Positions 9,399 through 17,754 of a stretch of 64,000 bases of DNA are shown one piece after another. This DNA is from Candidatus Babelota bacterium (GTDB taxonomy: Bacteria > Babelota > Babeliae > Babelales > Vermiphilaceae). The stretch covers positions 1 to 64,000 of the forward strand of contig JAJCZC010000037.1 of NCBI GenBank assembly GCA_029262575.1, written 5' to 3'. The translations under genes and the position numbers were made by a program. How positions within the stretch are numbered: the stretch's first letter is position 1; every line of letters begins with the position of its first letter. The notes under the pieces were generated by a model that saw only the letters and a list, made by a program, of their open reading frames with translations, did no database searches and had not been told where the DNA came from.

Positions 9399-9884
9399 AT
9401 GATTATATTAGGGATTGATCCAGGATTTACAGCGACTGGTTATGGCATATTAAAAAAAGAAGGACATAAATGTTTTCTTTTGGATTATGGTTACTTGCCC
9501 ATGTCTTCACGAAAGCATTTATCAGAACGCGTGCATATTTTTTTTGATTTTTTCACTGAAAAGATCACAACATTTCAGATTACAGATCTTGCGCTCGAAA
9601 CACCATTTTTGGGGAAAAATGCACAAAATTTTTTAAAGCTCGGTTACTTGCGTGGTATACTATATCTTCTTGCGGACCAACATAAAATGCAATTACATGA
9701 GTTTTCGCCGCGTGAGGTCAAGCAATCAGTGACAGGGTATGGCGGTGCTTCGAAGGATCAAGTGGAACGGGTTATCATGCAATTATTTCCTAAATTAGGG
9801 GCGCAAAAAAAACAAGATGTTACTGACGCATTAGCAGTAACGCTGTGTGGGTTATGGAAAAGGCAAGCACATCAATTTAAATGA
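9399..9884 (+). CDS. ruvC: Holliday junction resolvase RuvC
   Basis: 161 residues, standard length. The RNase-H-like fold carries acidic catalytic residues in GIDPGFTATGYGI (Asp7), LALETPFLGKNAQ (Glu) and KKQDVTDALAVTLC (paired Asp). KLGYLRGILY is the conserved DNA-contact helix. It cleaves four-way junctions as a dimer with RuvAB, which are not in this window. AAAAGGAGAAG precedes the start. It stands alone between a terminator and a hypothetical gene. Confidence 0.96.
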   Translation: MIILGIDPGFTATGYGILKKEGHKCFLLDYGYLPMSSRKHLSERVHIFFDFFTEKITTFQITDLALETPFLGKNAQNFLKLGYLRGILYLLADQHKMQLHEFSPREVKQSVTGYGGASKDQVERVIMQLFPKLGAQKKQDVTDALAVTLCGLWKRQAHQFK

Positions 9885-9959
9885 AAAAGTGCAAAACATT
9901 GCATCTTAATGACTTTTTGCGTTAAAGTAATTTCAAGGGAAAAACGGGGACATTTTTTT

Positions 9960-9976
9960 CAGTTCATTTTGAACTG
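9960..9976 (+). promoter_or_regulatory. Small hairpin just before the ribosome site of the 9991 gene
   Basis: CAGTTC (9960-9965) and GAACTG (9971-9976) can pair around a 5-base loop a few bases ahead of GGGAGGG. It could mark the 5' end of the mRNA or modulate translation. Weak evidence. Confidence 0.3.
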
Positions 9977-9990
9977 TAAGGGAGGGTTAT

Positions 9991-10461
9991 ATGCATTATC
10001 AAGCAATGCGCATGCCATTGTCAAAACATATCAACATAGCCCATGTTGCACGAGTAAATCATGCATCATTTTCAGAAAATGAAATCATCGCAGTTAACGA
10101 CATGTTACTAAGTAACGGATTGCATGAGATAACTGTCCGAAACAAAAAAATTGGTCGTGAAATTATCGATGTTTTTTTATCATTACTTAATCGTTATCAG
10201 CGTGTATATTGGTTGAGTAGTGATGGAAGTGTGCCTGCAGGAACAATAAATCTTTATGCGCAATTAAAGCAATTCGATGCTTTACATAATCCATCACAAA
10301 TGCATGAGTATATGTGTACTCAATTTGATCCAAGTTTTTTAGTTATTGAATGTACAAGTATTCTGAAAAATGAGCATTGGTATGAGCAGTTTCATATGAC
10401 TTTGCATGAGGGGCATCTTTTTGATCATATTCCCGTAGTGCATGTTTCATTTATGCAATAA
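9991..10461 (+). CDS. Hypothetical cytosolic protein
   Basis: 156 residues with a strong GGGAGGG ribosome site. No signal peptide and no membrane helix. The sequence alternates helices and strands (NEIIAVNDMLLSNGLHEITVR, RYQRVYWLSSDGSVPAG, FLVIECTSILKNEHWYEQFH), which could be a small alpha/beta domain, perhaps a degenerate RecA- or Rossmann-like fold, but there is no Walker A motif. It follows ruvC in the same direction with a 106-base gap and ends in a terminator shared with the convergent gene. Function unknown. Confidence 0.65.
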   Translation: MHYQAMRMPLSKHINIAHVARVNHASFSENEIIAVNDMLLSNGLHEITVRNKKIGREIIDVFLSLLNRYQRVYWLSSDGSVPAGTINLYAQLKQFDALHNPSQMHEYMCTQFDPSFLVIECTSILKNEHWYEQFHMTLHEGHLFDHIPVVHVSFMQ

Positions 10462-10493
10462 AAATGCCCCATTTCATATATATGAGGCATTTT
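10461..10493. terminator. Bidirectional terminator between convergent genes
   Basis: AAAATGCC (10461-10468) pairs with GGCATTTT (10486-10493); the interior palindrome TCATATATATGA extends the stem. A/T runs on both sides suit both directions. Confidence 0.8.
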
Positions 10494-10509
10494 ATAAAGT
10501 TGGTATTGC

Positions 10510-10863
10510 TTATTCACCAATCATATCAAGCAGCATGCCCGCGGCTTGCTCAATTTCTGTGTGCTTAAATTGACCGGCACGTTGTTTTGCAGCAACTAAA
10601 CCACTACGAAAAACTTGATTAAAGTTTCCGTAAGGGAACTCATAATGTTCTTTTGTGTCTGCTTGATGCTCATCAGCAGTTGCTAAAAACCAGTTACCAT
10701 AGTCTCCGAATGAATGCTCATTGAGATAGGCATTCTGTGCATGTGCATCAGGATTGTTTGACGCCCAATCTCCATCACGATTCACTTTGCCTTCTTGAAT
10801 AAGCTTGCGTGCATGTTCAACAGCAGCTACATTTAGGGTAAGTTTCTTTGCATGTTCTTCCAC
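10510..10863 (-). CDS. Conserved hypothetical protein of about 110 residues
   Basis: 117 residues from a GTG start with AAAGGAG 6 bases upstream. The sequence (LNVAAVEHARKLIQEGK, DGDWASNNPDAHAQNAYL, FPYGNFNQVFRSGLVAAKQRAGQ, IEQAAGMLLDMIGE) matches my memory of a small conserved family found in actinobacteria and other phyla, always about 110 residues with the DW...P.A..QN and YGDF..V.R.GLIA motifs. No biochemical role is known to me. It is cytosolic and carries no membrane or signal segment. It is a single-gene unit with its own terminator. Confidence 0.75.
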   Translation of the reverse strand: MEEHAKKLTLNVAAVEHARKLIQEGKVNRDGDWASNNPDAHAQNAYLNEHSFGDYGNWFLATADEHQADTKEHYEFPYGNFNQVFRSGLVAAKQRAGQFKHTEIEQAAGMLLDMIGE

Positions 10864-10963
10864 GCTTTCTCCTTTAATTTGATATGGATGCTGATATATG
10901 TATAATTTTTATCATTATGCATATATATAAAGCAAGAATTTAACTACTTAAATAGGACCTACT

Positions 10964-11257
10964 ATGGAAAATGCGAATTTAAAAAAAGGCTTTATCCTTG
11001 TATTGTTATTGGCAACTGGATGTATATATAGTGCATACGATAGCGATATTAACAAAGCGTTAATAGAGGCTGTCAAGGCTAGAAAAATAAAAGAAGAGCA
11101 AGAAAGTTTGAATAAGGGCGAGAATCTAAATACACAGAACGAGCATGGTTTTGCACCACTAGATTGCGCTGTTCATGAAGACTATACAAGGAAAATTAAA
11201 AAATTAAAACCATTAAGAATTCGGTTTTTCGAGTTCAGGCCCTCTCTGTTGATTTAA
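10964..11257 (+). CDS. Truncated ankyrin-repeat lipoprotein stub
   Basis: 97 residues. Residues 1-21 look like a lipoprotein signal (GFILVLLLATGC). Residues about 30-75 are one ankyrin-type unit (ALIEAVKARKIKEEQESLNKG followed by LNTQNEHGFAPLDCAVHED). After about residue 78 the frame turns into basic non-ankyrin sequence (KKLKPLRIRFFEF) and stops, overlapping the stop of the convergent gene. Ankyrin proteins normally have several repeats, so this is probably the 5' end of a larger gene whose 3' part was deleted. Possibly a pseudogene. Confidence 0.55.
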   Translation: MENANLKKGFILVLLLATGCIYSAYDSDINKALIEAVKARKIKEEQESLNKGENLNTQNEHGFAPLDCAVHEDYTRKIKKLKPLRIRFFEFRPSLLI

Positions 11258-11712
11258 GATTTCTTGCAAATTCGTTCCATATTTTTCAGTTGGATACTTG
11301 GATACTGTTTATAAAATTCTTTTATAGTGTTTCTAAGTGTATATTTTAGTGTAACTGCAGGTATTTTATATGCTCCGTTTTCTAATAATAGTTTAATAAC
11401 CTTTACCTCATTTTTCCCTTGGTGTATTTTAAATGTGCCAAAGGCATTGCCCAATGGTGTTGAGGTCCAATCTGGCTTGTAAGCTAACAATTCTAAGTTT
11501 AACTGGTCAAGCATACCCACTGCTTTAAGTGCAGAAATCGAACTTTTAAGCAGTTCTGGGTCTGAGGAATAAACGCTTTCACAAACTTTACCATACAACG
11601 GACTAATTTCAGAGGGTAAAATATCATATGGTTTTGTCTTAAAGCTTATATCGTTAGGATATGATTGGCTGAAAGCCAGCGTAAGTCCAATGAACAACAT
11701 ATGTTTTTTCAT
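11254..11712 (-). CDS. Small secreted ankyrin-like protein
   Basis: 152 residues with GAGGAAG before the ATG and a signal peptide (MKKHMLFIGLTLAFSQSYP). The middle carries a recognisable ankyrin-like turn (TSTPLGNAFGTF...NEVKVIKLLLENGAYKIPAVTLKYTLRN), but only one to two units can be traced. It probably binds proteins in the periplasm or outside the cell. Its stop overlaps the convergent stub at 10964-11257, suggesting the two were brought together by a deletion. Confidence 0.6.
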   Translation of the reverse strand: MKKHMLFIGLTLAFSQSYPNDISFKTKPYDILPSEISPLYGKVCESVYSSDPELLKSSISALKAVGMLDQLNLELLAYKPDWTSTPLGNAFGTFKIHQGKNEVKVIKLLLENGAYKIPAVTLKYTLRNTIKEFYKQYPSIQLKNMERICKKS

Positions 11713-12354
11713 TTCTTCCTCTTATTTCATTTAATTATATAAATAACATAATGTAATATTAACACAAAGTGTTGATAAATTAAAATCCAGGCGGGCATCT
11801 TTTGAAGTATTCCGCTTTTTTGGAGTTTGATGATTATATTACTGTTTTCTACATAAAAGACGGACTCCTTTTCCTTGTACTAAATATTGGATATGCAGAA
11901 AAAAGTCTAATTTGCATTCAAACACATGAAGCAAACTAAGGGGATTGCTCTCAATCTAAATTTGAGCCTGTTTCGAGATGTAACTTAGGGCGTAAAATCG
12001 ATAACACCAGAATACCCTAAATCGATCATGTCGCATAATGTATATTATGTAATTTTACAGGTATCCTTGATCAGGAGAACGAAGATGTGGTTGAAATTTG
12101 ACTAAAATACTGAAACGTATTCTATAAATAAAAAGATAATGCATTGAATATAATATTGCAAGGAAAAAGATGCATTTTAAAATTTAAAACAAAATAAATC
12201 AAAAACCAACTTTACAAGAAGACCGTGAAAGGCAAATATTTTTAATATAAAACTCTCCGCGTCCCATAACGTATCAGATATGTCAACAATATAAAAATAA
12301 AAAGAAAAAATAAGGAATCTCTTTCTTAAATTAAATAAAATGACTTAAAGATAA
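11713..12354. other. Gene-free terminus region around dif
   Basis: No intact gene. On the plus strand an open stretch without a start codon ends at about 11939 and reads FLEFDDYITVFYIKDGLLF then LVLNIGYAEKSLICIQTHEAN; it could be the tail of a lost gene. The dif site lies at 12028-12055. The remainder is AT-rich with no further signal. Confidence 0.6.
12028..12055 (+). promoter_or_regulatory. dif: dif chromosome-dimer resolution site (XerCD target)
   Basis: The 28-base site has the canonical layout: 11-base XerC-side arm ATGTCGCATAA, 6-base centre TGTATA and 11-base XerD-side arm TTATGTAATTT. The core CGCATAATGTATATTATGT (12032-12050) is identical over 19 bases to the E. coli dif core as I remember it. 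It lies in a gene-free stretch where gene direction switches from mainly rightward to mainly leftward, as expected at the replication terminus, and a Xer recombinase gene is 5.7 kb away. Confidence 0.9.
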
Positions 12355-13446
12355 TTAGTTTTTAGCGATCCCACCAAAATAGAGATTATTGTTTGCGCAT
12401 TGACAACAAAAATAAAGGGCCCCCTCTTTTATTTGCTTTTTATTTATTTTATCCGTGAAAAGATCATAGTAAAATAGACCTAATGTATTTTGCTTACCGC
12501 AAGAATCTGTAAAATAGACCCTATTTTTATGAATCATTGGAAGCAACAAACGTATTTTTTCTACCACACGCTTTTCAGATGATTCTAATAATAGATATCT
12601 TGGAATGCAAAAATTAAACAATTTCTTATTTTGCCACTTGCCCCTTTTGTTTAAAAGAATATGGCAAGAAAAATTGAATACAAAATTAGTTTCTCCTGTA
12701 TGAGTTATATATAACCCACAGTTAATATTAATCATAGATAAACACACTATGTGTCGTGTTGAGATAATGCTTTCAATCCTTGGTAGTCTTGAATTGATAG
12801 TATCACACTTTTTTCGCATCAAAATAGCAACTTGTTTATCGAAGCTTAAATCATCCCACGCCTCTAAATACATATGGGGCTTATCACAATCAAACCTAAT
12901 AACATTTGATAATGATTGATCTAAAGCTTTTTTTATACAAAAAATATACTTATCAACTTTTTGTGGATATAGAAAATCCGAAGATCCAGTCCAAATAAGA
13001 GGCTCAACCCGACCATCAATGGCAAAATGAAATAGCCCAAAACAATTCTTATATTTCGCACAAATAATGCCGTCGGTGTCACTCAACCAAACAATACTAT
13101 GAAGATCATAAAGGGGATATAAAAAGTCAACTGAAACTGGAGAGGGCTTTGTGCGAAATTTTATGCGCAACCTCCCATTATCAATAAAACTATAACCACT
13201 GTTATCTGGCAATAATTGAAAATTTGCTACAGAATAATCATATAGCATTTCCTGATTAAATGAGTAAGTCTCTTTTTTGAAGGCACCCTCATGTATGCCT
13301 TTTTTATACAATTCTAGTTTTTTTTGATCTGTCTGTTTAATCAAGTATAAAGATGTATTATCGGCACCTACTGGATATGCATATTCAACAGCAGGTAAAC
13401 AAAAATGCCAAATCAATATAAATAAATAAGCTATTATCTTGATCAT
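12355..13446 (-). CDS. Secreted hypothetical protein, possible beta-propeller
   Basis: The ATG at 13446 is preferred over the upstream one at 13476, because AAGGAG sits 7 bases before it and it begins a clean signal peptide (MIKIIAYLFILIWHFCLPAVEY). The mature protein (about 340 residues) is rich in strand-turn units (SLYLIKQTDQKKLELY, SGYSFIDNGRLRIKF, VWLSDTDGIICAKYKN, VYFTDSCGKQNTLGLFYYDL) of the kind seen in six- or seven-bladed propellers. No catalytic signature. It is a single gene with its promoter in the region near the recF terminator. Confidence 0.6.
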   Translation of the reverse strand: MIKIIAYLFILIWHFCLPAVEYAYPVGADNTSLYLIKQTDQKKLELYKKGIHEGAFKKETYSFNQEMLYDYSVANFQLLPDNSGYSFIDNGRLRIKFRTKPSPVSVDFLYPLYDLHSIVWLSDTDGIICAKYKNCFGLFHFAIDGRVEPLIWTGSSDFLYPQKVDKYIFCIKKALDQSLSNVIRFDCDKPHMYLEAWDDLSFDKQVAILMRKKCDTINSRLPRIESIISTRHIVCLSMININCGLYITHTGETNFVFNFSCHILLNKRGKWQNKKLFNFCIPRYLLLESSEKRVVEKIRLLLPMIHKNRVYFTDSCGKQNTLGLFYYDLFTDKINKKQIKEGALYFCCQCANNNLYFGGIAKN

Positions 13447-13527
13447 CACACTTCTCCTTAAGGATAGTATAGACAAAATAATATCTGTTACAAGGGTGTT
13501 TCAAATAGAAATAACTATAAAAAAGGT

Positions 13528-13568
13528 ATAAAAAAACCATCGCACTGGTACAAGTACCAATGCGATGG
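13528..13568 (-). terminator. Strong terminator of the leftward dnaN-recF transcript
   Basis: CCATCGCA (13537-13544) pairs with TGCGATGG (13561-13568) and, after one mismatch, TGGTA pairs with TACCA around the loop CAAG. On the minus strand it is followed by seven T. It lies 250 bases beyond the recF stop. Confidence 0.8.
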
Positions 13569-13816
13569 AAAAAAGGAGAGTAGTAATGAAGCCTAGATTA
13601 AATGCCACCACTAGATGGACTTTTTGCTTTAAATCAAATCTGTATGATCTATATGAATATATAGTAAACTAAATTGCTAAAATGTCAAATTTTTCATTTT
13701 TTTTTTAGGTTTACTTTCAAGCGTCATATTGACCTGATTAACAATAAATCTATACTGTTTTTGCTTGTCTGTCAACTTTTAAAAAATAAAAAAAGTTTGA
13801 TCTTCCAATGATCGAT
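13569..13816. other. Intergenic stretch with a possible 28-codon ORF
   Basis: On the plus strand AAAAGGAGAG is followed by ATG at 13586 and an open frame of 28 codons to 13672 (MKPRLNATTRWTFCFKSN...). The ribosome site is good but the peptide has no recognisable feature, so it may be chance. The remaining bases, which form the 3' untranslated part of the recF message, show only a weak A/T hairpin near 13780. Confidence 0.3.
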
Positions 13817-14908
13817 TCAAATAGAAACTTCTATGCGCTGGGCACCTTTTTTAAGGAGTAAATCAGCTAAAATAGACGATTTGATTGGTGCGGTGAAGAT
13901 AAGCTGACTTTCAAGGTCGGTGAGAGCCTTTAACACTATTTGAGATCGCTCTAGATCAAAATCGGTCATAAAATCATCCAACAAGAAAATAGCTGGGCCT
14001 TTCTGAACATTAAGGGTCTTTATTTGAGCAATCTTAATCAGAAGCATGATGAGCTTCTGTTGCCCTCGAGAAGCAAACATACGTGAAGCATTTCCCTGAA
14101 AAATAATAGCAAAGTCATCCAGATGTGCTCCAAACAAGGAACGGCTAAATCTACACTCCAATTCGAATAAATTTGTATTACTTTCTAAAAATGCATCCAT
14201 CGTTGGAAATGAGGATGTATTTTTTTTGGATTTATACACAAAATCAATCTCAATATCATAGTCAAAATAGGCCTTAAGCATCTCCTTAACTTCTTGCTGA
14301 AGTCGCTGCAAAAATGCTATTCGCTCATGCTGAATACCAAGTGTTTTTTGCCACAATTGCTTTGTCCAAAGATTATACATATCCCTATTTACATGAGCAT
14401 GCTGTAATAGCTTGTTTCGATTATCTTGAATGATTTTATATTCTTTCAAATGCTGTATATATTCAGGCTTATAAAGTAATATTGCCTGATCGGTAAACTG
14501 CCGACGAGTATCTGGACCCAACTTGATAAGTCCTAAATCATCTTCGGTTAAAGTGATAACACGATAATAATCCATTAATTCTTTATAGGAATTAATGGCT
14601 TTATCATTTAATTTCACCAATCGCTTTTTTCCTGAAAACCCTACATGTAATTTACTGTCAGTTTTTTGTTTTAGTTCTTCATGTTCAAAAGCAATCTTAA
14701 TAATAAAATTTTCTTGATCAAATTGAACTAAGTCACGAGGTGTATAGGTCCGAAAAGAACGCAAGTAGCATGCATAATGTAACGCTTCAAGCAAAGTTGT
14801 TTTACCAGTACCATTTGGACCCTCAATTAAAACAATGTTATTGGTAAAATTGAGGGTTTTTTCTTTAAAACAACGGAAATGCTGTAATTGAATTTGCTTA
14901 ATAAACAC
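13817..14908 (-). CDS. recF: DNA recombination/repair ATPase RecF
   Basis: 363 residues, typical length. It is an SMC-like ABC ATPase with Walker A EGPNGTGKTTLLEALHYAC near residue 30, the RecF hallmark YLRSFR after it, the signature region FASRGQQKLIMLLIKIAQ near 275-290 and Walker B PAIFLLDDFMTDFD. RecF loads RecA at gaps with RecO and RecR. The start is GTG (14908-14906), whose first base is shared with the last base of the dnaN stop (TAGTG), so translation is coupled to dnaN. The dnaN-recF order is the classical one but dnaA and gyrB are not adjacent. Confidence 0.95.
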   Translation of the reverse strand: MFIKQIQLQHFRCFKEKTLNFTNNIVLIEGPNGTGKTTLLEALHYACYLRSFRTYTPRDLVQFDQENFIIKIAFEHEELKQKTDSKLHVGFSGKKRLVKLNDKAINSYKELMDYYRVITLTEDDLGLIKLGPDTRRQFTDQAILLYKPEYIQHLKEYKIIQDNRNKLLQHAHVNRDMYNLWTKQLWQKTLGIQHERIAFLQRLQQEVKEMLKAYFDYDIEIDFVYKSKKNTSSFPTMDAFLESNTNLFELECRFSRSLFGAHLDDFAIIFQGNASRMFASRGQQKLIMLLIKIAQIKTLNVQKGPAIFLLDDFMTDFDLERSQIVLKALTDLESQLIFTAPIKSSILADLLLKKGAQRIEVSI

Positions 14909-16044
14909 TATTGCTGCGCTTGTGTCGGTGAAACCGGCATAACCAAGTAGAGTAAATTGCTTTCTTTTTCATTCGATTCAAAAATAATTGGCTTTGAGGA
15001 GTTTTTTAGATGAAAGTTCACTTTATCATCACCAAATGTTTGTAATCCACTCAATAAATAGGGTGCATAAAAACGAACATCCAACGGTTGTCCATTAAAA
15101 TTTTCTAAGGGTACATGTTCATCTAAAGCACCCACTTCTTTATTCTGCATTGATACATTTAATGCTTCCGGTTTAAAGGCAAATTGAGTTGCAATAAACT
15201 GTCCTGACAATAAACAGGATGAGCGACGCAGTGTTTTGATTAAATGAGTACGATCAACTTTTGCGGCAACAAAGCCTTCCTTGTTCAAAATTGCATTATA
15301 TTCAGGAAAACTATCAACTAAAAGTTTAGTGAAAAAGTTAAATGATTCACCTGAAAATACGAGCTGATTATTGCAAACGCCCAGAAAAACAGTTTTATCT
15401 GATGAAGCTTCCAATATTTTTTTTACTTCAAAAATAGCACGACGTGGCAATAGCCATTTTTTGGGTTCATCTAGCGTGTATTTATCTGTACTTACCTGAG
15501 CTAAACAATGCCCATCAGTACTGGTCATTTTTGTTTGATTTTCAGATATTTCTAATAAAAGACCGTTTAATGCAGGATTGGCATTGTTCTGTGGCACCAA
15601 GAAAGCTACCTTACTTATCATATCAAGTAAGAACGGTGCATCCAATTCCATTAAATTTTCAATACGTTCAGGAAATGGAGGGAACTCTTGGGCATCCTTA
15701 ATGTGCAATGCCAAGCGAGCTGTCCCTGCATTAAGCTTTAATTGAGAGGCATCAACAGTGATTTTTATTTCGCCATCAAGCTCCTTTACTAAATCAAAAA
15801 TACGGCGACCTGGTACTAAAAAAGAACGCGGCTCGGCAATATCTCCATCTTTGAAAATATAACTTGCCTGCAAACTTATCTCTAAATCAGTACCTTTGAG
15901 TACAAGTTCTTTGTGACCAACTTGAAATAGGATATAACTTGTTGCATCAAGCGTTGTACGTTTTGTACATATTGGTTGCATTGATGACAAAATACCCATA
16001 AATGGCTTTTGGTCAACAACAAAACTGTTTTTTTGTGCTGTCAT
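14908..16044 (-). CDS. dnaN: DNA polymerase III beta sliding clamp
   Basis: 378 residues, three clamp domains of about 120 residues each, as usual. Conserved segments include PNNANPALNGLLLEI (domain 2 start), KMTSTDGHCLA (TDGHRLA motif), KWLLPRRAIFEVKK and, at the C-terminus, LLYLVMPVSPTQAQQ, where families usually end MPMR or MPMRL; the tail here runs longer. It tethers polymerase III to DNA as a dimeric ring. It is first gene of the dnaN-recF unit. Upstream (16045-16203) no DnaA-box cluster is visible, so this is not an obvious origin. Confidence 0.95.
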   Translation of the reverse strand: MTAQKNSFVVDQKPFMGILSSMQPICTKRTTLDATSYILFQVGHKELVLKGTDLEISLQASYIFKDGDIAEPRSFLVPGRRIFDLVKELDGEIKITVDASQLKLNAGTARLALHIKDAQEFPPFPERIENLMELDAPFLLDMISKVAFLVPQNNANPALNGLLLEISENQTKMTSTDGHCLAQVSTDKYTLDEPKKWLLPRRAIFEVKKILEASSDKTVFLGVCNNQLVFSGESFNFFTKLLVDSFPEYNAILNKEGFVAAKVDRTHLIKTLRRSSCLLSGQFIATQFAFKPEALNVSMQNKEVGALDEHVPLENFNGQPLDVRFYAPYLLSGLQTFGDDKVNFHLKNSSKPIIFESNEKESNLLYLVMPVSPTQAQQ

Positions 16045-16203
16045 AATAAGACCTTTAAACTGTACAGTGTATATTACTTTTCATATGAGTATTATAAGTA
16101 TAATACGGTGACCAAAAATATGAAGGTTTTGCATAATTTACCGCATATGTAATACTAATCACATATCAAAACAGTAATACAAATATATATCAGTGGATTT
16201 TTT

Positions 16204-17412
16204 ATGCATATTCCTAAGCTAACTTTCATTATTTTATGCTTAACTACATTCGTTTCTGTTCATCCAGAAAATATTTTTGGTCGATGGGTTAAACAGTGGG
16301 TTTCTTCATCATTTGGTATCGATGCCAATGAACCGTTGATTCTTAAGCCATTTGAGCCAACTATCAAAAATTTAAACACCATTACCTTAATCCCCACACA
16401 TCTAGTGGGCGAAAATGCTACCTTATCTGTAGCGAAGCTCGCACATTACATTGACACTAAAGCCTTCGATGAACAACTATACTTAGAACTACGCACACAG
16501 GACGAAATATCCAAAATGTGGCATGTTAAACCTGGTATCACACTCGAACACAATGACACTGTTTTTGTTTATTCTCGTGGATATGCTGGAGCAGAGCATC
16601 CGGAAAAACCAAACGAAGATGGAAAACGCAAGCAACGCGGCATGTGCGCTATCCCTAAACGTGGGGGAAGCGTTGTGGTTGGTGCACAATGGCTAAAAAA
16701 TTGTATCATCAACGGCAAATGTATAATGTTTGATTATCCTGATACACGCAGCTACTTCGACTTTGGATTGCATAACGATCGAAATTGCCTTGATACCATT
16801 TATAATAAGCTTACCAAGGACACGAGCAATATTGTCTTTTTTGGCAATTGTCGAGGCTCAAAGGCTCTTTTAAATTTTTTAGCTCATTCACAACCTGAGC
16901 ATGTACGCGCAGTTATACTCGATGCACCTTTTTTGGACTTAGTACAGTTTACACAAGAAATTGGTAAAAATTATGGCAAACGAATACCATTTTCAAAAGA
17001 TATTGCTTATAAGGTCATCAACTATTGGCATCCAAATTATCGACTTGAAGATGATTTACATATTAATGATTTAAAACTAATACCCAAACATATCCCCATA
17101 TTTATTGGCCATTTATATCATGATGCCCTCGTATCGGATAAATTAATAAAAGATATAACTAAAGTATTGCGCGACTCTGGCCACATCGTTTATTTGTTGG
17201 TAATTGATGATGCGAATAAATCGCACAGTCGTTTATATCAAACACCACCATTTGTAAAAGCTGTAAATGCTTTCTTAAAGCGCCACAACTTGCCCCACGA
17301 GGCATCATTGGCCCATGAAGGTCGTTTTTTACTGAATTATGCAGGCCATACTGCAAAGAATATTGATAATTGGTATCAAGAAGGCTTTCCTTATGTTTAT
17401 AGAAATGCATAA
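16204..17412 (+). CDS. Secreted alpha/beta-hydrolase-like protein with Cys in the nucleophile elbow
   Basis: 402 residues with a signal peptide (KLTFIILCLTTFVSVHPENI). The C-terminal two thirds match the alpha/beta hydrolase plan of the homologue at 58361-59212: elbow FFGNCRGSKALLNFLAHS (the homologue has FGGLSRGASTMLNFLATHK), then VRAVILDAPFLDL, HIPIFIGHLYHDALVSDK (acid region) and DDANKSHSRLYQTPPF (candidate His). Here the nucleophile position is Cys216 instead of Ser. Cys is the nucleophile in dienelactone hydrolases, so activity is possible, but the protein may also be inactive. Residues 25-200 are an extra N-terminal part with RGYAGAEHPE, absent from the shorter homologue. Its stop codon overlaps the start of the next gene. 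Confidence 0.7.
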   Translation: MHIPKLTFIILCLTTFVSVHPENIFGRWVKQWVSSSFGIDANEPLILKPFEPTIKNLNTITLIPTHLVGENATLSVAKLAHYIDTKAFDEQLYLELRTQDEISKMWHVKPGITLEHNDTVFVYSRGYAGAEHPEKPNEDGKRKQRGMCAIPKRGGSVVVGAQWLKNCIINGKCIMFDYPDTRSYFDFGLHNDRNCLDTIYNKLTKDTSNIVFFGNCRGSKALLNFLAHSQPEHVRAVILDAPFLDLVQFTQEIGKNYGKRIPFSKDIAYKVINYWHPNYRLEDDLHINDLKLIPKHIPIFIGHLYHDALVSDKLIKDITKVLRDSGHIVYLLVIDDANKSHSRLYQTPPFVKAVNAFLKRHNLPHEASLAHEGRFLLNYAGHTAKNIDNWYQEGFPYVYRNA

Positions 17413-17698
17413 GGTTGTTTTTTTCACATCCTTTATTATGGTTTTTTCCATTTTGGGCATGCAAAATAATGAACATGTGTTATCTATTAATGACGCCTCC
17501 AATCATAATGAGCACATATCAACCCAAGAAATTGTCACCATAGATCCCTATAAAGAAAACAATCAAGAGATCTATTTTGATGAGGATGAGAATGATCCAT
17601 GCAACCAAAATAATGCACCAGTAGCATGCATCAAATGTTGTGCCGCATGTTGTCTTTTTACTGCAGCGGGTATTTTGTTAGGAATACATTGTTCATAA
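17393..17698 (+). CDS. Small exported Cys-rich protein
   Basis: 101 residues if started at the ATG at 17393, which has GAAGG about 8 bases upstream and overlaps the end of the preceding gene; a later ATG at 17405 is also possible. An N-terminal hydrophobic stretch (VVFFTSFIMVFSILGM) looks like a signal peptide. The middle is acidic (YFDEDENDPCNQN) and the end is a Cys-rich hydrophobic segment (CIKCCAACCLFTAAGILLGIHCS), which may be a membrane anchor or lipidated/disulfide-linked tail. It is coupled to the hydrolase gene upstream. Function unknown. Confidence 0.55.
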   Translation: MFIEMHKVVFFTSFIMVFSILGMQNNEHVLSINDASNHNEHISTQEIVTIDPYKENNQEIYFDEDENDPCNQNNAPVACIKCCAACCLFTAAGILLGIHCS

Positions 17699-17700
17699 AA

Positions 17701-17735
17701 TAAGTCCCAATAAGCATGAATCTTATTGGGACTTA
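17701..17735. terminator. Strong hairpin between convergent genes
   Basis: A perfect 14-base stem, TAAGTCCCAATAAG (17701-17714) with CTTATTGGGACTTA (17722-17735), loop of 7. It can serve the rightward Cys-rich gene and the leftward Xer gene. Confidence 0.85.
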
Positions 17736-17754
17736 TAGTTAATTTCTCAATGAC

